Assembly: GCA_040507005.1 (NCBI GenBank)
Contig: JBEVVS010000036.1
Span: 1 to 64,000 of the forward strand
Length of the DNA stretch: 64,000 bases
Reading direction: 5' to 3'
Source: Thiodiazotropha sp040507005
GTDB taxonomy: Bacteria; Pseudomonadota; Gammaproteobacteria; Chromatiales; Chromatiaceae
Shown here: positions 1 through 8,385 of the stretch, one piece after another
Layout of the letters: each line of letters starts with the position of its first letter
Numbering within the stretch: position 1 is the first letter of the stretch
Program-made: the position numbers and the translations under genes
Notes under the pieces: generated by a model
Database searches by the model: none
What the model was told of the DNA's origin: nothing
Seen by the model: the letters and a program-made list of their open reading frames with translations, nothing else

Positions 1-390
1 ATGGGTTGCTACGGCATCGGCGTCACCCGGGTGGTGGCCGCCGCCATCGAGCAGCACCACGACGACAAGGGCATCACCTGGCCCGCCGCCCTGGCCCCCT
101 TCCAGGTGGCCCTCTGTCCCATGAAAATGGAGAAGTCCCAACGGGTGCGGGAGGCGGTGGAGAAGCTCTATGCCGAGCTGCAGGATGCCGGCATCGAGGT
201 GCTGCTGGACGACCGCAACGTCCGTCCCGGTTTCATGTTCGCCGACATGGAGCTGATCGGCATTCCCCATCGAATCGTGGTGGGGGAGAAGTCCCTGGAT
301 GAGGGTAAGGTGGAGTACCGGGGACGCCTGGAGAGTGAGAACAGCTTCATTCCCCTTGACGATATCGTCAGGTTTATACAGGATCGATGA
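1..390 (+). CDS. proS: Prolyl-tRNA synthetase, C-terminal part (cut by window edge)
   Basis: Charges tRNA-Pro with proline in the cytoplasm. Only the last 129 codons are in the window. The opening residues GCYGIGVTR match the class II synthetase motif 3 region of bacterial ProS. They are followed by the anticodon-binding domain, with segments such as FQVALCPM and LLDDRNVRPGFMFADMELIGIPHRIVVGE that are typical of ProS. The frame is open at base 1, so the ATG there is internal and not the true start. The gene ends at a TGA at 388-390. No clear terminator is seen before fabA, which starts 139 bases downstream. Confidence 0.95.
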   Translation: MGCYGIGVTRVVAAAIEQHHDDKGITWPAALAPFQVALCPMKMEKSQRVREAVEKLYAELQDAGIEVLLDDRNVRPGFMFADMELIGIPHRIVVGEKSLDEGKVEYRGRLESENSFIPLDDIVRFIQDR

Positions 391-529
391 AGAGAGGAAT
401 AAAATCCTTCCGTACTTTTACGACCACGACATAGAAACGTGACAGGGATTTGACAGCTTACCGTTGATGCGGGGAAACTATGCCGCTTTTATACCCTCAC
501 CGGGTTTTCCATACAGAGGCAGAACCAAG

Positions 530-1045
530 ATGACCAGACAAAACACTTACAACCGCGATGAGCTGTTGAGTTGCGGCCATGGTGAGATGTTTGGTCCTGG
601 CAATGCCCAGTTGCCCACGCCGAACATGCTGATGATGGACCGCATCGTCAGGATCAGCGACGACGGCGGGGAGTTCAACAAGGGTGAAATCCTCGCCGAA
701 CTCGATATCAACCCTGATCTCTGGTTCTTCGACTGCCACTTCCCCGGGGATCCGGTGATGCCCGGCTGTCTCGGCCTGGATGCCATGTGGCAGATGGTGG
801 GGTTCTTTCTCGCCTGGATCGGTAACCCGGGCCACGGCCGCGCCCTGGGTGTGGGCGAGGTTAAATTCACCGGCCAGGTGCTGCCCAGCGCCAAGCAGGT
901 CACCTACCACATCAACGTGAAACGGGTCATCGCCCGCAAACTGGTACTGGGTGTGGCCGACGGGGTGATGAAGGTGGATGGACGGGAGATCTATACCGCC
1001 AAGGACCTGCGTGTCGGTCTCTTCACCTCCACCGATAATTTCTGA
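530..1045 (+). CDS. fabA: 3-hydroxydecanoyl-ACP dehydratase/isomerase FabA
   Basis: Introduces the cis double bond in type II fatty acid synthesis by dehydrating 3-hydroxydecanoyl-ACP and isomerising the product. With the ATG at 530 the protein has 171 residues, the same size as E. coli FabA, and catalytic His70 (in FDCHFPGDPVMPG) and Asp84 (in LGLDAMWQ) fall at the E. coli positions. A longer in-frame start at 464 would add 22 residues unlike the family, so 530 was chosen. A FabB gene, the usual partner, is not next to it. A nucleoside transporter follows 12 bases downstream and may be co-transcribed. Confidence 0.97.
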   Translation: MTRQNTYNRDELLSCGHGEMFGPGNAQLPTPNMLMMDRIVRISDDGGEFNKGEILAELDINPDLWFFDCHFPGDPVMPGCLGLDAMWQMVGFFLAWIGNPGHGRALGVGEVKFTGQVLPSAKQVTYHINVKRVIARKLVLGVADGVMKVDGREIYTAKDLRVGLFTSTDNF

Positions 1046-1057
1046 TCCCTACGGCCG

Positions 1058-2302
1058 ATGGCCATGTTGCAGGGATTGACAGGCCTGTTTCTGATCCCCC
1101 TGCTGGCCTGGCTGATCAGCGAAAACCGGCAGGCCTTCAACTGGCGCGTACCGGTTGCCGGACTGGCCCTGCAACTGATTATCGCCGTGATCTTACTCAA
1201 GATCCCTCTGTTTCAAACCCTCTTCATCCAACTCAATCAGGGCTTGCTGGCGCTGCAGCAGGCCACCCAGGCGGGCACCAGTTTCGTCTTCGGCTACCTG
1301 GGCGGTGCCGAATCCCCTTTCCTGCAGAGCGATAGCGGCAGCAGCTTCATTCTTGCCTTTCGCGCCATCCCTCTGGTGTTGGTGATCAGCGCCCTCTCCG
1401 CCCTGCTCTTTCACTGGCGCATCCTCCCCCTGATGGTGGGATTCTTCTCACGACTGCTGCAAAAAAGCCTGAATATCAGCGGCGCCCTGGGCCTGGGTGC
1501 GGCGGCCAACGTGTTCGTCGGCATGGTGGAGTCTCCCCTGCTGATCCGCCCCTATCTCAGCAGACTCACCCGCAGCGAACTGTTCAGCCTGATGACCCTG
1601 GGCATGGCGACCATCGCCGGTACCGTGTTGGTACTCTACGCCACCCTGCTGGAGGGGGTGATCGCCAATCCGATCGGACATCTACTGACCGCCTCACTGA
1701 TCTCCGCACCGGCCGCGATCATGATCTCCCGGCTGATGATACCGGAGACCCAGGCGGGTACGGCAGGCGAACTGTCCCAGGCCCAACCCACCAATAGCAG
1801 CATGGAGGCGATCACCCGTGGCACCATGGAGGGGCTGAAGCTGCTGGCCAACATCGTTGCCATGTTGATCGTGCTGGTGGCCCTGGTCAGCCTTCTGAAT
1901 CAGATACTTGGGCTGCTACCGGATCTGGCCGGAGAGCCACTCAGCCTGCAACGCCTGTTGGGGTGGTTGATGGCCCCGCTGGCCTGGCTGATGGGTATAC
2001 CCTGGTCGGAAGCCACTACTGCCGGTTCGCTGCTGGGTACCAAGACGGTGCTCAACGAACTGCTGGCCTATCTCGATCTAAGCAACCTGCCTGCGGAGAG
2101 TTTGAGTGAGCGCAGTCGCTTGATTCTCACCTATGCCCTATGCGGATTCGCCAATTTCGGCAGCCTGGGTATCATGCTCGGAGGCCTGGGATCCATGGTG
2201 CCGGAACGACACAGCGAGATCGTCGCCCTGGGCATGAAATCGATTATCGCCGGCACCCTGGCGACCCTGCTTACCGGGACGGTCGCCGGACTCGTGTTGT
2301 GA
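1058..2302 (+). CDS. Concentrative nucleoside transporter (NupC/CNT family)
   Basis: Inner-membrane symporter that imports nucleosides using a proton or sodium gradient. The 414-residue protein is almost entirely hydrophobic helices. It shows CNT signatures: the N-terminal QGLTGLFLIPLLAWLISENR segment, FVFGYLGG near residue 80, GMATIAGTVL in the middle and the C-terminal GFANFGSLGIMLGGLGSMVPER block. Length fits the family (about 400). The start at 1058 lies 12 bases after fabA and an alternative ATG lies two codons later. The coupling ion and base specificity cannot be told from the sequence. Confidence 0.9.
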   Translation: MAMLQGLTGLFLIPLLAWLISENRQAFNWRVPVAGLALQLIIAVILLKIPLFQTLFIQLNQGLLALQQATQAGTSFVFGYLGGAESPFLQSDSGSSFILAFRAIPLVLVISALSALLFHWRILPLMVGFFSRLLQKSLNISGALGLGAAANVFVGMVESPLLIRPYLSRLTRSELFSLMTLGMATIAGTVLVLYATLLEGVIANPIGHLLTASLISAPAAIMISRLMIPETQAGTAGELSQAQPTNSSMEAITRGTMEGLKLLANIVAMLIVLVALVSLLNQILGLLPDLAGEPLSLQRLLGWLMAPLAWLMGIPWSEATTAGSLLGTKTVLNELLAYLDLSNLPAESLSERSRLILTYALCGFANFGSLGIMLGGLGSMVPERHSEIVALGMKSIIAGTLATLLTGTVAGLVL

Positions 2303-2320
2303 GGTAACATCACGTTCGGT

Positions 2321-2508
2321 CTATAACGCAAAGGGCGCAATGAAGCGCAATGATCGCGAAGTTTACTAACTAAAAATACGAGCCTGCATCTCCTGGTTTT
2401 GTGATGACGCAGGTGGTTATCGGGTCATTTCTGATTCAAAATATCGCTGTGACTCAGCCTTAATCCCCTTTGCGAGCATAGCGTCTCATTGCGCCCTTTG
2501 CGTTATAG
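2321..2508. mobile_element. MITE-like palindromic element, about 188 bp
   Basis: The two ends (2321-2343 and 2486-2508) form a perfect 23-base inverted repeat. The match continues inward imperfectly for about 17 more bases (about 13 of 17 paired), so each arm is about 40 bases. The arms contain short GCAAAG/GCGCAATG-type iterations spaced about 8-9 bases. The AT-rich core (about 2361-2468) has no open frame. The element fills nearly the whole gap between the nucleoside transporter and the aldolase/dehydrogenase gene. The structure suggests a non-autonomous miniature element, or a large transcript hairpin; no flanking target duplication was recognised. Confidence 0.6.
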
Positions 2509-2540
2509 TCTTCGTCTGAAATCCAACCGAGGAGCCACCG

Positions 2541-4508
2541 ATGAAGAGCCTGTGGAACGACGACGAAGCCGCCAAATGTGAAAGCGAACTGGCGCTGCGT
2601 GTCTACACTTCCCGCCTGTTGGGCTCGGACCCCTCCCTGGTGCTGCATGGTGGCGGCAATACCTCGGTCAAGCTCAGTGAGAAGAACCTGTTCGACGAAA
2701 CGGAGGAGCTCCTCTACGTAAAGGGTAGTGGATGGGATCTGGCTACCATTGAGGCGCCGGGGTTCACCCCAGTGCGGATGGATCATCTGCTCAAGCTAGC
2801 CGAACTCGAATCACTAAGCGACAGTGAAATGGTCAACCAGCTGCGGACTCAGCAGACCCAGGCCAGTGCGCCTACAGCGTCGGTGGAGGCGATCCTGCAC
2901 GCGGTTCTGCCCTATAAATATGTGGATCATACCCATGCGGACGCCATCGTAACATTGTCCAATACGCCCCGTGGGGAGCAGCTTATTCGCGAGCTCTATG
3001 GCGGCCGGGTGGTAGTGATTCCCTATGTGATGCCGGGCTTTGATCTGGCAAAGTCCGTGGCAAGACTGTTTCCCTGCAATGCCCAGCAAGAGACCATTGG
3101 CATGGTGCTGATGAATCATGGCCTGTTTACCTTTGGCGACACCGCCCGGCTCTCCTATGAACGCATGATTCAACTGGTGGACGAGGCGGAATGCCATCTT
3201 CAACAAGCGGGGGCCTGGGAGTTGCCTATCCAGGGCAAGGAGCATCCACCCCAACCCGATGTATTGGCCGATCTGCGCAAGGAGATATCCGATGTTGCAG
3301 GGTTCCCGGTGATTTTGCAGAGTCATCGCGGACAGTCAGAGCTAGGGTTTTGTCAGCGACAGGACCTGGCGAAGATCTCCCAGCGGGGACCCGCCACACC
3401 CGATCATGTCATACGCACCAAGCAGTTACCCATGCTGGGCAGGCATACCATCGAATACGTTGCCGACTATCAACGCTATTTCGAACATCACGCCCCTGCT
3501 TCCAGAACCCCAGTGGAGATGCTCGACCCTACCCCGAGAGTGATACTCGATGATGAACTCGGCATGCTCACCGTCGGCAAGAACAGCCGCGAAGCGGGTA
3601 TCGTGGCAGAGATCTACCAGCACACCATGACCATCATCCAGCGGGCAGAACTGCTGGGAGGCTGGCAGGCCCTGCCGACCCAGGCGATTTTCGATGTGGA
3701 GTATTGGGAATTGGAGCAGGCAAAATTGCGTAAAAGTCGCCAGCCTCCCCCTTTTCAGGGAGAGGTGGCGGTTATCACCGGGGCGGCTTCAGGCATCGGC
3801 AAGGCCTGTGTCCAGGCAATGCTGAAGCGGGGTGCCGCCGTTGTGGGATTAGACAAAACCGCCGCTATTACAGACCTGCACAATGGCCCTGATTTCCTCG
3901 GTATTCAGTGTGACATCAGCGACGCAGAACGGGTGAAAGCTGCCCTTGAGCAGGCGGTGTTGAGTTTCGGTGGTATCGATATGTTGATCCTGAACGCAGG
4001 AATCTTTCCCGGGGGATGCCCGGTATCTGAGTTGGATGATGACCTGTGGCGTCAAGTCATGGGGATCAACTTGGATGCGAACCTGGCCCTGCTGCGCAAC
4101 TGCCACCCCTATCTGAAACGGGCACCCCGCAGTGGCAGAATCGTGGTGATCGGATCAAAAAACGTACCTGCCCCGGGACAGGGCGCGGCCGCCTATTCAG
4201 CATCCAAAGCCGCTCTGGCACAACTGGCCAGGGTGGTTGCATTGGAGTGGGCGAGTGATGCCATCCGCATTAACACACTCCATCCTGATGCGGTTTTCGA
4301 TACCGCCATCTGGACAGAAGAGGTCTTGGCGGCCCGGGCAAAACACTACGGAATCAGCATCGCCGAGTATAAAAAACGCAATCTGTTGCAGTGTGAAATA
4401 AGCAGTAGAGATGTGGCCGAATTGACCGCGGAGCTTTGTGGTGAGCGATTCAGCAAGACCACGGGCGCACAGATACCCGTGGATGGTGGCAATGATCGGG
4501 TGATTTAG
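2541..4508 (+). CDS. Bifunctional class II aldolase / short-chain dehydrogenase
   Basis: A 655-residue fusion of two enzymes. The N-terminal half is a class II (zinc) aldolase: HGGGNTSVK near residue 36, the metal-binding HTHAD near 130 and NHGLFTFGDT near 192. The C-terminal part, from about residue 405, is a short-chain dehydrogenase with the Rossmann glycine motif TGAASGIG near 414, an NAG motif near 485 and catalytic YSASK near 552. The same layout occurs in rhamnulose-1-phosphate aldolase/lactaldehyde dehydrogenase fusions (RhaD/YuxG-like), so a C-C cleavage followed by aldehyde or alcohol oxidation is likely. No rhamnose or fucose genes are nearby, so the true substrate is unknown. It starts 32 bases after the palindromic element. 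Confidence 0.88.
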   Translation: MKSLWNDDEAAKCESELALRVYTSRLLGSDPSLVLHGGGNTSVKLSEKNLFDETEELLYVKGSGWDLATIEAPGFTPVRMDHLLKLAELESLSDSEMVNQLRTQQTQASAPTASVEAILHAVLPYKYVDHTHADAIVTLSNTPRGEQLIRELYGGRVVVIPYVMPGFDLAKSVARLFPCNAQQETIGMVLMNHGLFTFGDTARLSYERMIQLVDEAECHLQQAGAWELPIQGKEHPPQPDVLADLRKEISDVAGFPVILQSHRGQSELGFCQRQDLAKISQRGPATPDHVIRTKQLPMLGRHTIEYVADYQRYFEHHAPASRTPVEMLDPTPRVILDDELGMLTVGKNSREAGIVAEIYQHTMTIIQRAELLGGWQALPTQAIFDVEYWELEQAKLRKSRQPPPFQGEVAVITGAASGIGKACVQAMLKRGAAVVGLDKTAAITDLHNGPDFLGIQCDISDAERVKAALEQAVLSFGGIDMLILNAGIFPGGCPVSELDDDLWRQVMGINLDANLALLRNCHPYLKRAPRSGRIVVIGSKNVPAPGQGAAAYSASKAALAQLARVVALEWASDAIRINTLHPDAVFDTAIWTEEVLAARAKHYGISIAEYKKRNLLQCEISSRDVAELTAELCGERFSKTTGAQIPVDGGNDRVI

Positions 4509-4547
4509 TCATCCATGCCAGATGCCCTGCAGCGACCCGGCGATCGG

Positions 4548-5498
4548 CTAACCGACAGCGAGATGTGCAGGTTCGGAGACCAGGCTCACCCCATGCAACT
4601 GACAGGCGCGAATCGATTCCCAAAGGAGATTCACCGCCTGGGGACGGGGAAAACTCTTTCGCCAAGCGAGTCCGATGCGGCGCTGTGGCGACTCTACCGC
4701 CAAAGGCCTGGTGGTGAGTAGATCCCAGCGCAGATATTCTGTGCCTATGGCCGTATTGGGGAGTACAGTGATACCGATTCCGCTGGCTACCATGTAGCGA
4801 ATCGTCTCCAGGGAGCTGCCTTCCAGATTCTCCTGGAGATTCGCATCCCCATTGCCTTTATTCACGCACCTGGGACAGATCTGCTTGACCTGTTCACGAA
4901 AACAGTGCCCCTCTCCCAGCAGCAGGACATTCTCCTCTTGCAGCTGCTGGATGGAGATTGACTCGTACGCGGTCAGTGGGTGCTTCATGGGCAGCAGCAC
5001 AGAAAAGGACTCATCGTAGAGAGGGCGGGTCACTATTCCCGGCTCATCGAAAGGGAAGGAGATAACGATGACATCCAAATCCCCCTGCTTTAACTGCTCG
5101 GTCAGCACGCTGGTATAGTTTTCCCTTATAATCAAGGGCATGCCGCTGGCCAGCTGTTTGAGTTGCGGGACCAGGTATGGAAACAGATAGGGACCCACCG
5201 TATAGATGGCACCCACCCTGAGAGGACCCTCCAATTGATCCACGCTCTGGCTGGCCAGTTGGCGGATCATGCCCGCCTCCTCCAACACCCGCTGGGCCTG
5301 TGTCACTATGCGCTCTCCGGCGGCAGTCAGGCTCACCTCCCCCTGACCTCGCTCAAAAAGCCCCACACCCAGCTCCTCCTCCAGCTTTTTCACGGCAACA
5401 CTGAGGGTGGGCTGACTCACATAGCAGGCCTCCGCCGCATGTCCAAAATGGCGTTTCTGGGCCACTGCCACCACATATCTGAGTTCATTCAGTGTCAT
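4548..5498 (-). CDS. oxyR: Peroxide-sensing LysR regulator OxyR
   Basis: Transcription activator that senses hydrogen peroxide through a reversible disulfide. The 316-residue protein has a LysR helix-turn-helix at its N-terminus (HFGHAAEACYVSQPTLSVAVKKLE) and a LysR substrate-type domain. The redox loop GEGHCFREQVKQICPRC puts cysteines at positions 199 and 208, the positions that form the disulfide in E. coli OxyR; a further Cys211 is present. It is convergent with the aldolase gene and divergent from cpdA. No catalase or peroxidase gene is adjacent, so it presumably acts in trans. An imperfect inverted repeat just upstream of its start could be an autoregulatory site. Confidence 0.93.
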   Translation of the reverse strand: MTLNELRYVVAVAQKRHFGHAAEACYVSQPTLSVAVKKLEEELGVGLFERGQGEVSLTAAGERIVTQAQRVLEEAGMIRQLASQSVDQLEGPLRVGAIYTVGPYLFPYLVPQLKQLASGMPLIIRENYTSVLTEQLKQGDLDVIVISFPFDEPGIVTRPLYDESFSVLLPMKHPLTAYESISIQQLQEENVLLLGEGHCFREQVKQICPRCVNKGNGDANLQENLEGSSLETIRYMVASGIGITVLPNTAIGTEYLRWDLLTTRPLAVESPQRRIGLAWRKSFPRPQAVNLLWESIRACQLHGVSLVSEPAHLAVG

Positions 5499-5511
5499 AA
5501 CCTATAGTGTA

Positions 5512-5539
5512 GCCGGTTAGATAGAAAAAACTAATCGGC
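5512..5539. promoter_or_regulatory. Imperfect inverted repeat upstream of oxyR
   Basis: GCCGGTTAG (5512-5520) and CTAATCGGC (5531-5539) are complementary at 8 of 9 positions around a 10-base AT-rich spacer. The repeat begins 13 bases upstream of the oxyR start codon, inside the 237-base divergent region with cpdA. LysR-type regulators commonly bind such dyads near their own promoter, so an autoregulatory operator is possible. It does not clearly match the full four-box OxyR consensus. Confidence 0.35.
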
Positions 5540-5735
5540 TTAAAAAATGTTAACGCCTCAACAGAAATCGAAGGAGAATATGGAATAATCGCTAACCATT
5601 GGGCAAAGAAGTAAAAAATTGGATTTTGCTTTAGTAAATCCTGATCTAATATTATGGCAATATGACAAGGGTCCTGATGGGGCGCGGAGAACTAAATTGC
5701 TCGTCAGACTAAAAAACAGAAAACCGGACCGTTCT

Positions 5736-6575
5736 ATGGGTAGCAGTCCTGACAATCAACCAGCACATTTCAAACGACTCCCTGCAGAAGCTCTCAACCT
5801 GCTGCAGCTGACGGATAGTCACCTCTATGCAGACCCCTCCCGCTGCCTATTGGGAATCAACACGCTGGAGACCTTTGATCAAGTGCTAGCCCAGGCATTG
5901 CAGGAAAGCGGCACCCCTGATTTCATTCTGGCCACAGGCGATCTGGTACACGATGCCTCCGACACAGGTTATAAACGTTTGTTCGGCCGATTGCAGCTGA
6001 CCGAACTCCCGACCTACTGCCTACCTGGCAATCACGATATACCGGGGAAGATGAAACAGATCCTGAACCAGGACAATGTACACACTATCCCAAGCGTACA
6101 GGCAAAAGGCTGGTCACTGATCTTTCTCGATTCCACCATACCCAACAGTGACGGTGGACGAATCGATGAGAACGAACTGGAACTGCTGGAGGTGCTGCTA
6201 GAATCCCACCCGGACAAGCACACCATGATCTGCATGCATCACCATCCGGTGCCCGTGGGAAGTCGCTGGATGGATACCATGGTGCTGGAGAATCCGGACG
6301 GATTGTTCAAATTGATCGATGCCAATCCCCAGGTCAAGGCGCTTCTGTGCGGTCATATTCATCAGGCATTCGACACTGAGTACAGAGGTGTGCGTTTGCT
6401 GGGCACCCCATCGACATGCGTACAGTTCATTCCCCGGGTCGACGATTTCGCCATCGACGCCATACCGCCAGGATACAGATGGTTGAGCCTACAGCCCGAC
6501 GGCACTATCCAGACAGGGCTTAATTTACTCCCGAAAATCCCTTCGGGTCTCGATCTCGCATCAATGGGATATTGA
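5736..6575 (+). CDS. cpdA: 3',5'-cyclic-AMP phosphodiesterase CpdA (Icc-like)
   Basis: Calcineurin-like metallophosphoesterase expected to hydrolyse cyclic AMP in the cytoplasm. The metal-binding motifs appear in order: LTDSHLYAD, ATGDLVHD, PGNHDIPG, CMHHHPVPVG and CGHIHQAF. From the ATG at 5736 the protein has 279 residues, close to the 275 of E. coli CpdA. A TTG at 5619 would add 39 basic, unrelated residues, so the later start was preferred even though no strong ribosome-binding site precedes it. It is convergent with sfsA. The family also includes other nucleotide phosphodiesterases, so the substrate is inferred. Confidence 0.85.
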   Translation: MGSSPDNQPAHFKRLPAEALNLLQLTDSHLYADPSRCLLGINTLETFDQVLAQALQESGTPDFILATGDLVHDASDTGYKRLFGRLQLTELPTYCLPGNHDIPGKMKQILNQDNVHTIPSVQAKGWSLIFLDSTIPNSDGGRIDENELELLEVLLESHPDKHTMICMHHHPVPVGSRWMDTMVLENPDGLFKLIDANPQVKALLCGHIHQAFDTEYRGVRLLGTPSTCVQFIPRVDDFAIDAIPPGYRWLSLQPDGTIQTGLNLLPKIPSGLDLASMGY

Positions 6576-6602
6576 TCGGCATCCAGCAAAGTGGATTGCT
6601 TC

Positions 6603-7316
6603 TCAGTCCAGGACGACCTTCACGGATGATTTAACCTGCATGCTCTCCTCCGTATGCTCGATCCTAAGTGCCAGAAGCTCTACACCCGATTCTCGGACAA
6701 CCCGGCGCAGGGTCTCTCCGTACTCAGGATCGATTTCATCGGCCGGGTGGAAGTGATTACCCTCTGGACGATTCAAGGCGTAGACCATAACCCCTCTGCT
6801 GCCTCGCCGGCAGGCATCTGCCAGCAACTGGAGGTGCTTGCGGCCCCGCAGCGTCACCGCATCGGGAAATGACAGCCCTTCGCCCTGGTATAGGGTCACG
6901 TTCTTAACCTCAACCCAGGCATCGGGGGATTCACCCTCGCTCAGGAAGAGATCGAACCTGGCCCGCTCACCATCCTGATGCTGGTATTTGACTTCTCGAC
7001 GTATGGATTGGTAACCCCGTAGCTGGGCTATCTCCCCCGCCCTTACCGCCTCTTCAATGACCGGATTGGTGCGGCCTGTATGCACACCCACCCAACCCTG
7101 ACCCATATCGACTCTTTCCAGGGTCCAGGCCAGCTTCCGTTTCGGATTATCGCTATAGCTGATCTGCGCCATCGCACCTGGCTGCCAACAACCCAACATG
7201 CTGCCGGTATTGGGACAATGGGCGGTAACCACCTCGCCACTGGGTAATTCGATATCTGCGAGAAATCGCTTATATCGTTTAAGGATTCTTCCTTTGGTCA
7301 GCGGTGGTAGTTGCAT
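6603..7316 (-). CDS. sfsA: SfsA family protein (sugar fermentation stimulation)
   Basis: The 237-residue protein matches SfsA throughout: an N-terminal OB-like part with GRILKRYKRFLADIEL and AHCPNTGSM, then a nuclease-like part with the acidic pair in RFDLFLSE and VEVKNVTLYQ. Length equals the family norm (about 235). E. coli SfsA was named for maltose phenotypes and binds DNA; the conserved D/ExK-like residues suggest nuclease activity. The physiological role is unsettled. It is divergent from the gene at 7458 with 141 bases between them. Confidence 0.92.
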   Translation of the reverse strand: MQLPPLTKGRILKRYKRFLADIELPSGEVVTAHCPNTGSMLGCWQPGAMAQISYSDNPKRKLAWTLERVDMGQGWVGVHTGRTNPVIEEAVRAGEIAQLRGYQSIRREVKYQHQDGERARFDLFLSEGESPDAWVEVKNVTLYQGEGLSFPDAVTLRGRKHLQLLADACRRGSRGVMVYALNRPEGNHFHPADEIDPEYGETLRRVVRESGVELLALRIEHTEESMQVKSSVKVVLD

Positions 7317-7457
7317 AGTCTTGGTGTATTATTTCATTATGACGGTTTTGTGGCAGTTGATGGTACACCCACTTGACGACCCCACATTTATTAGATAAAC
7401 AAAATTCGTCGCTTCACAGCTTCGAAATAGACGACCAATGCAGGCGAGGAAGCTGAT

Positions 7458-8072
7458 ATGAACTCCAGGGTATGGTTAGTTTTAAGCACTATCTTGTTGA
7501 TCTCCACCTCTCTACAGGCGGACGATTACGGCTATGACAACCGCCAATTTACCATTAATCCGGGTGATGCGATGGGAGGCATGTTCAATCCGATGCGTAA
7601 CTTCTTTGGCGGCTCCAATCGCTACCCTGATAACTACTACGACTACCGTTACGCCCCACCGACCACCTATGCACCAGGTTACGGCTATCCGGGCACAACC
7701 TATGGATACCCCCCTGTGTATCCAGGTGGCTATCCATCATTCCAACCACTACAGCAACAGCAAACGCATCAGCAACCGCAAGCACCGACAACCGAAAAGC
7801 GGGATGTTCAGACACAGGTCCCGGCCTATACTCATCCCACGCCAACTCAGCCTGTCTATGAAGAGCGGTACCGCTTTCGCCCCTTGGATAGCGGCGAGCC
7901 CGCTGCGCCACTCAACGAAACCTCACCCCAGCCACCGGCGCCACAGGCCACCCTCCCCCGCAACAGGGGTGCCATGGAGCAGTACTATAGTCCAGCCATT
8001 GAAGCAACGGGCGGGGGGCAACAGCAGCAGATGAAATTCAGACCACTGGATAAACCGGGCTATTCGGAATGA
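7458..8072 (+). CDS. Secreted Tyr/Pro/Gln-rich protein of unknown function
   Basis: Not assignable to a known family. The 204-residue product begins with a signal peptide (MNSRVWLVLSTILLISTSLQA) and a good ribosome-binding site (AGGA) precedes the ATG. The mature part has a short segment DAMGGMFNPMRNFFGG, then a low-complexity region rich in Tyr, Pro and Gly (residues about 55-95) and a Gln-rich run (98-110). Two copies of an (R/K)FRPLD motif occur, near residues 139 and 196. The composition suggests an unfolded or surface/periplasmic scaffold protein. It is convergent with acyP and appears monocistronic. Confidence 0.75.
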   Translation: MNSRVWLVLSTILLISTSLQADDYGYDNRQFTINPGDAMGGMFNPMRNFFGGSNRYPDNYYDYRYAPPTTYAPGYGYPGTTYGYPPVYPGGYPSFQPLQQQQTHQQPQAPTTEKRDVQTQVPAYTHPTPTQPVYEERYRFRPLDSGEPAAPLNETSPQPPAPQATLPRNRGAMEQYYSPAIEATGGGQQQQMKFRPLDKPGYSE

Positions 8073-8088
8073 AGCAATTAGCCAAGGC

Positions 8089-8385
8089 TCAAGCCACGCT
8101 AAAGCCTTGATACTCGTGATAATGGATGGTTTCGCAAGAGACACCTGTCACATTCGCGTCTGCAGGGCCTTTGCGTAACCAGGCCTGCAGGGCCTCGATC
8201 GCCTCCACGCTACCGCAGGCAACAACTTCCACACGGCCATCGAGGAGATTTCTGGCATAGCCTTGGATACCCAGCTGCTGGGCCTCATGTCGTGCCGACG
8301 CCCGGTAGAAAACCCCTTGCACCCGTCCTGCCACGTGACAGCGAACACATATCTTGCCAGCACCATTGTCAGCTTGCTCACTCAT
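8089..8385 (-). CDS. acyP: Acylphosphatase
   Basis: Small enzyme that hydrolyses the carboxyl-phosphate bond of acyl phosphates. The 98-residue protein has the phosphate-binding loop GRVQGVFYR with its catalytic Arg, and the conserved Asn in YARNLLDGRVEV. Length is typical (about 90-100). Its start overlaps the end of the HlyD-type adaptor gene by 8 bases, so it is translated from the same transcript as the last gene of the five-gene minus-strand cluster. Its link to that cluster's function is unknown. Confidence 0.93.
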   Translation of the reverse strand: MSEQADNGAGKICVRCHVAGRVQGVFYRASARHEAQQLGIQGYARNLLDGRVEVVACGSVEAIEALQAWLRKGPADANVTGVSCETIHYHEYQGFSVA

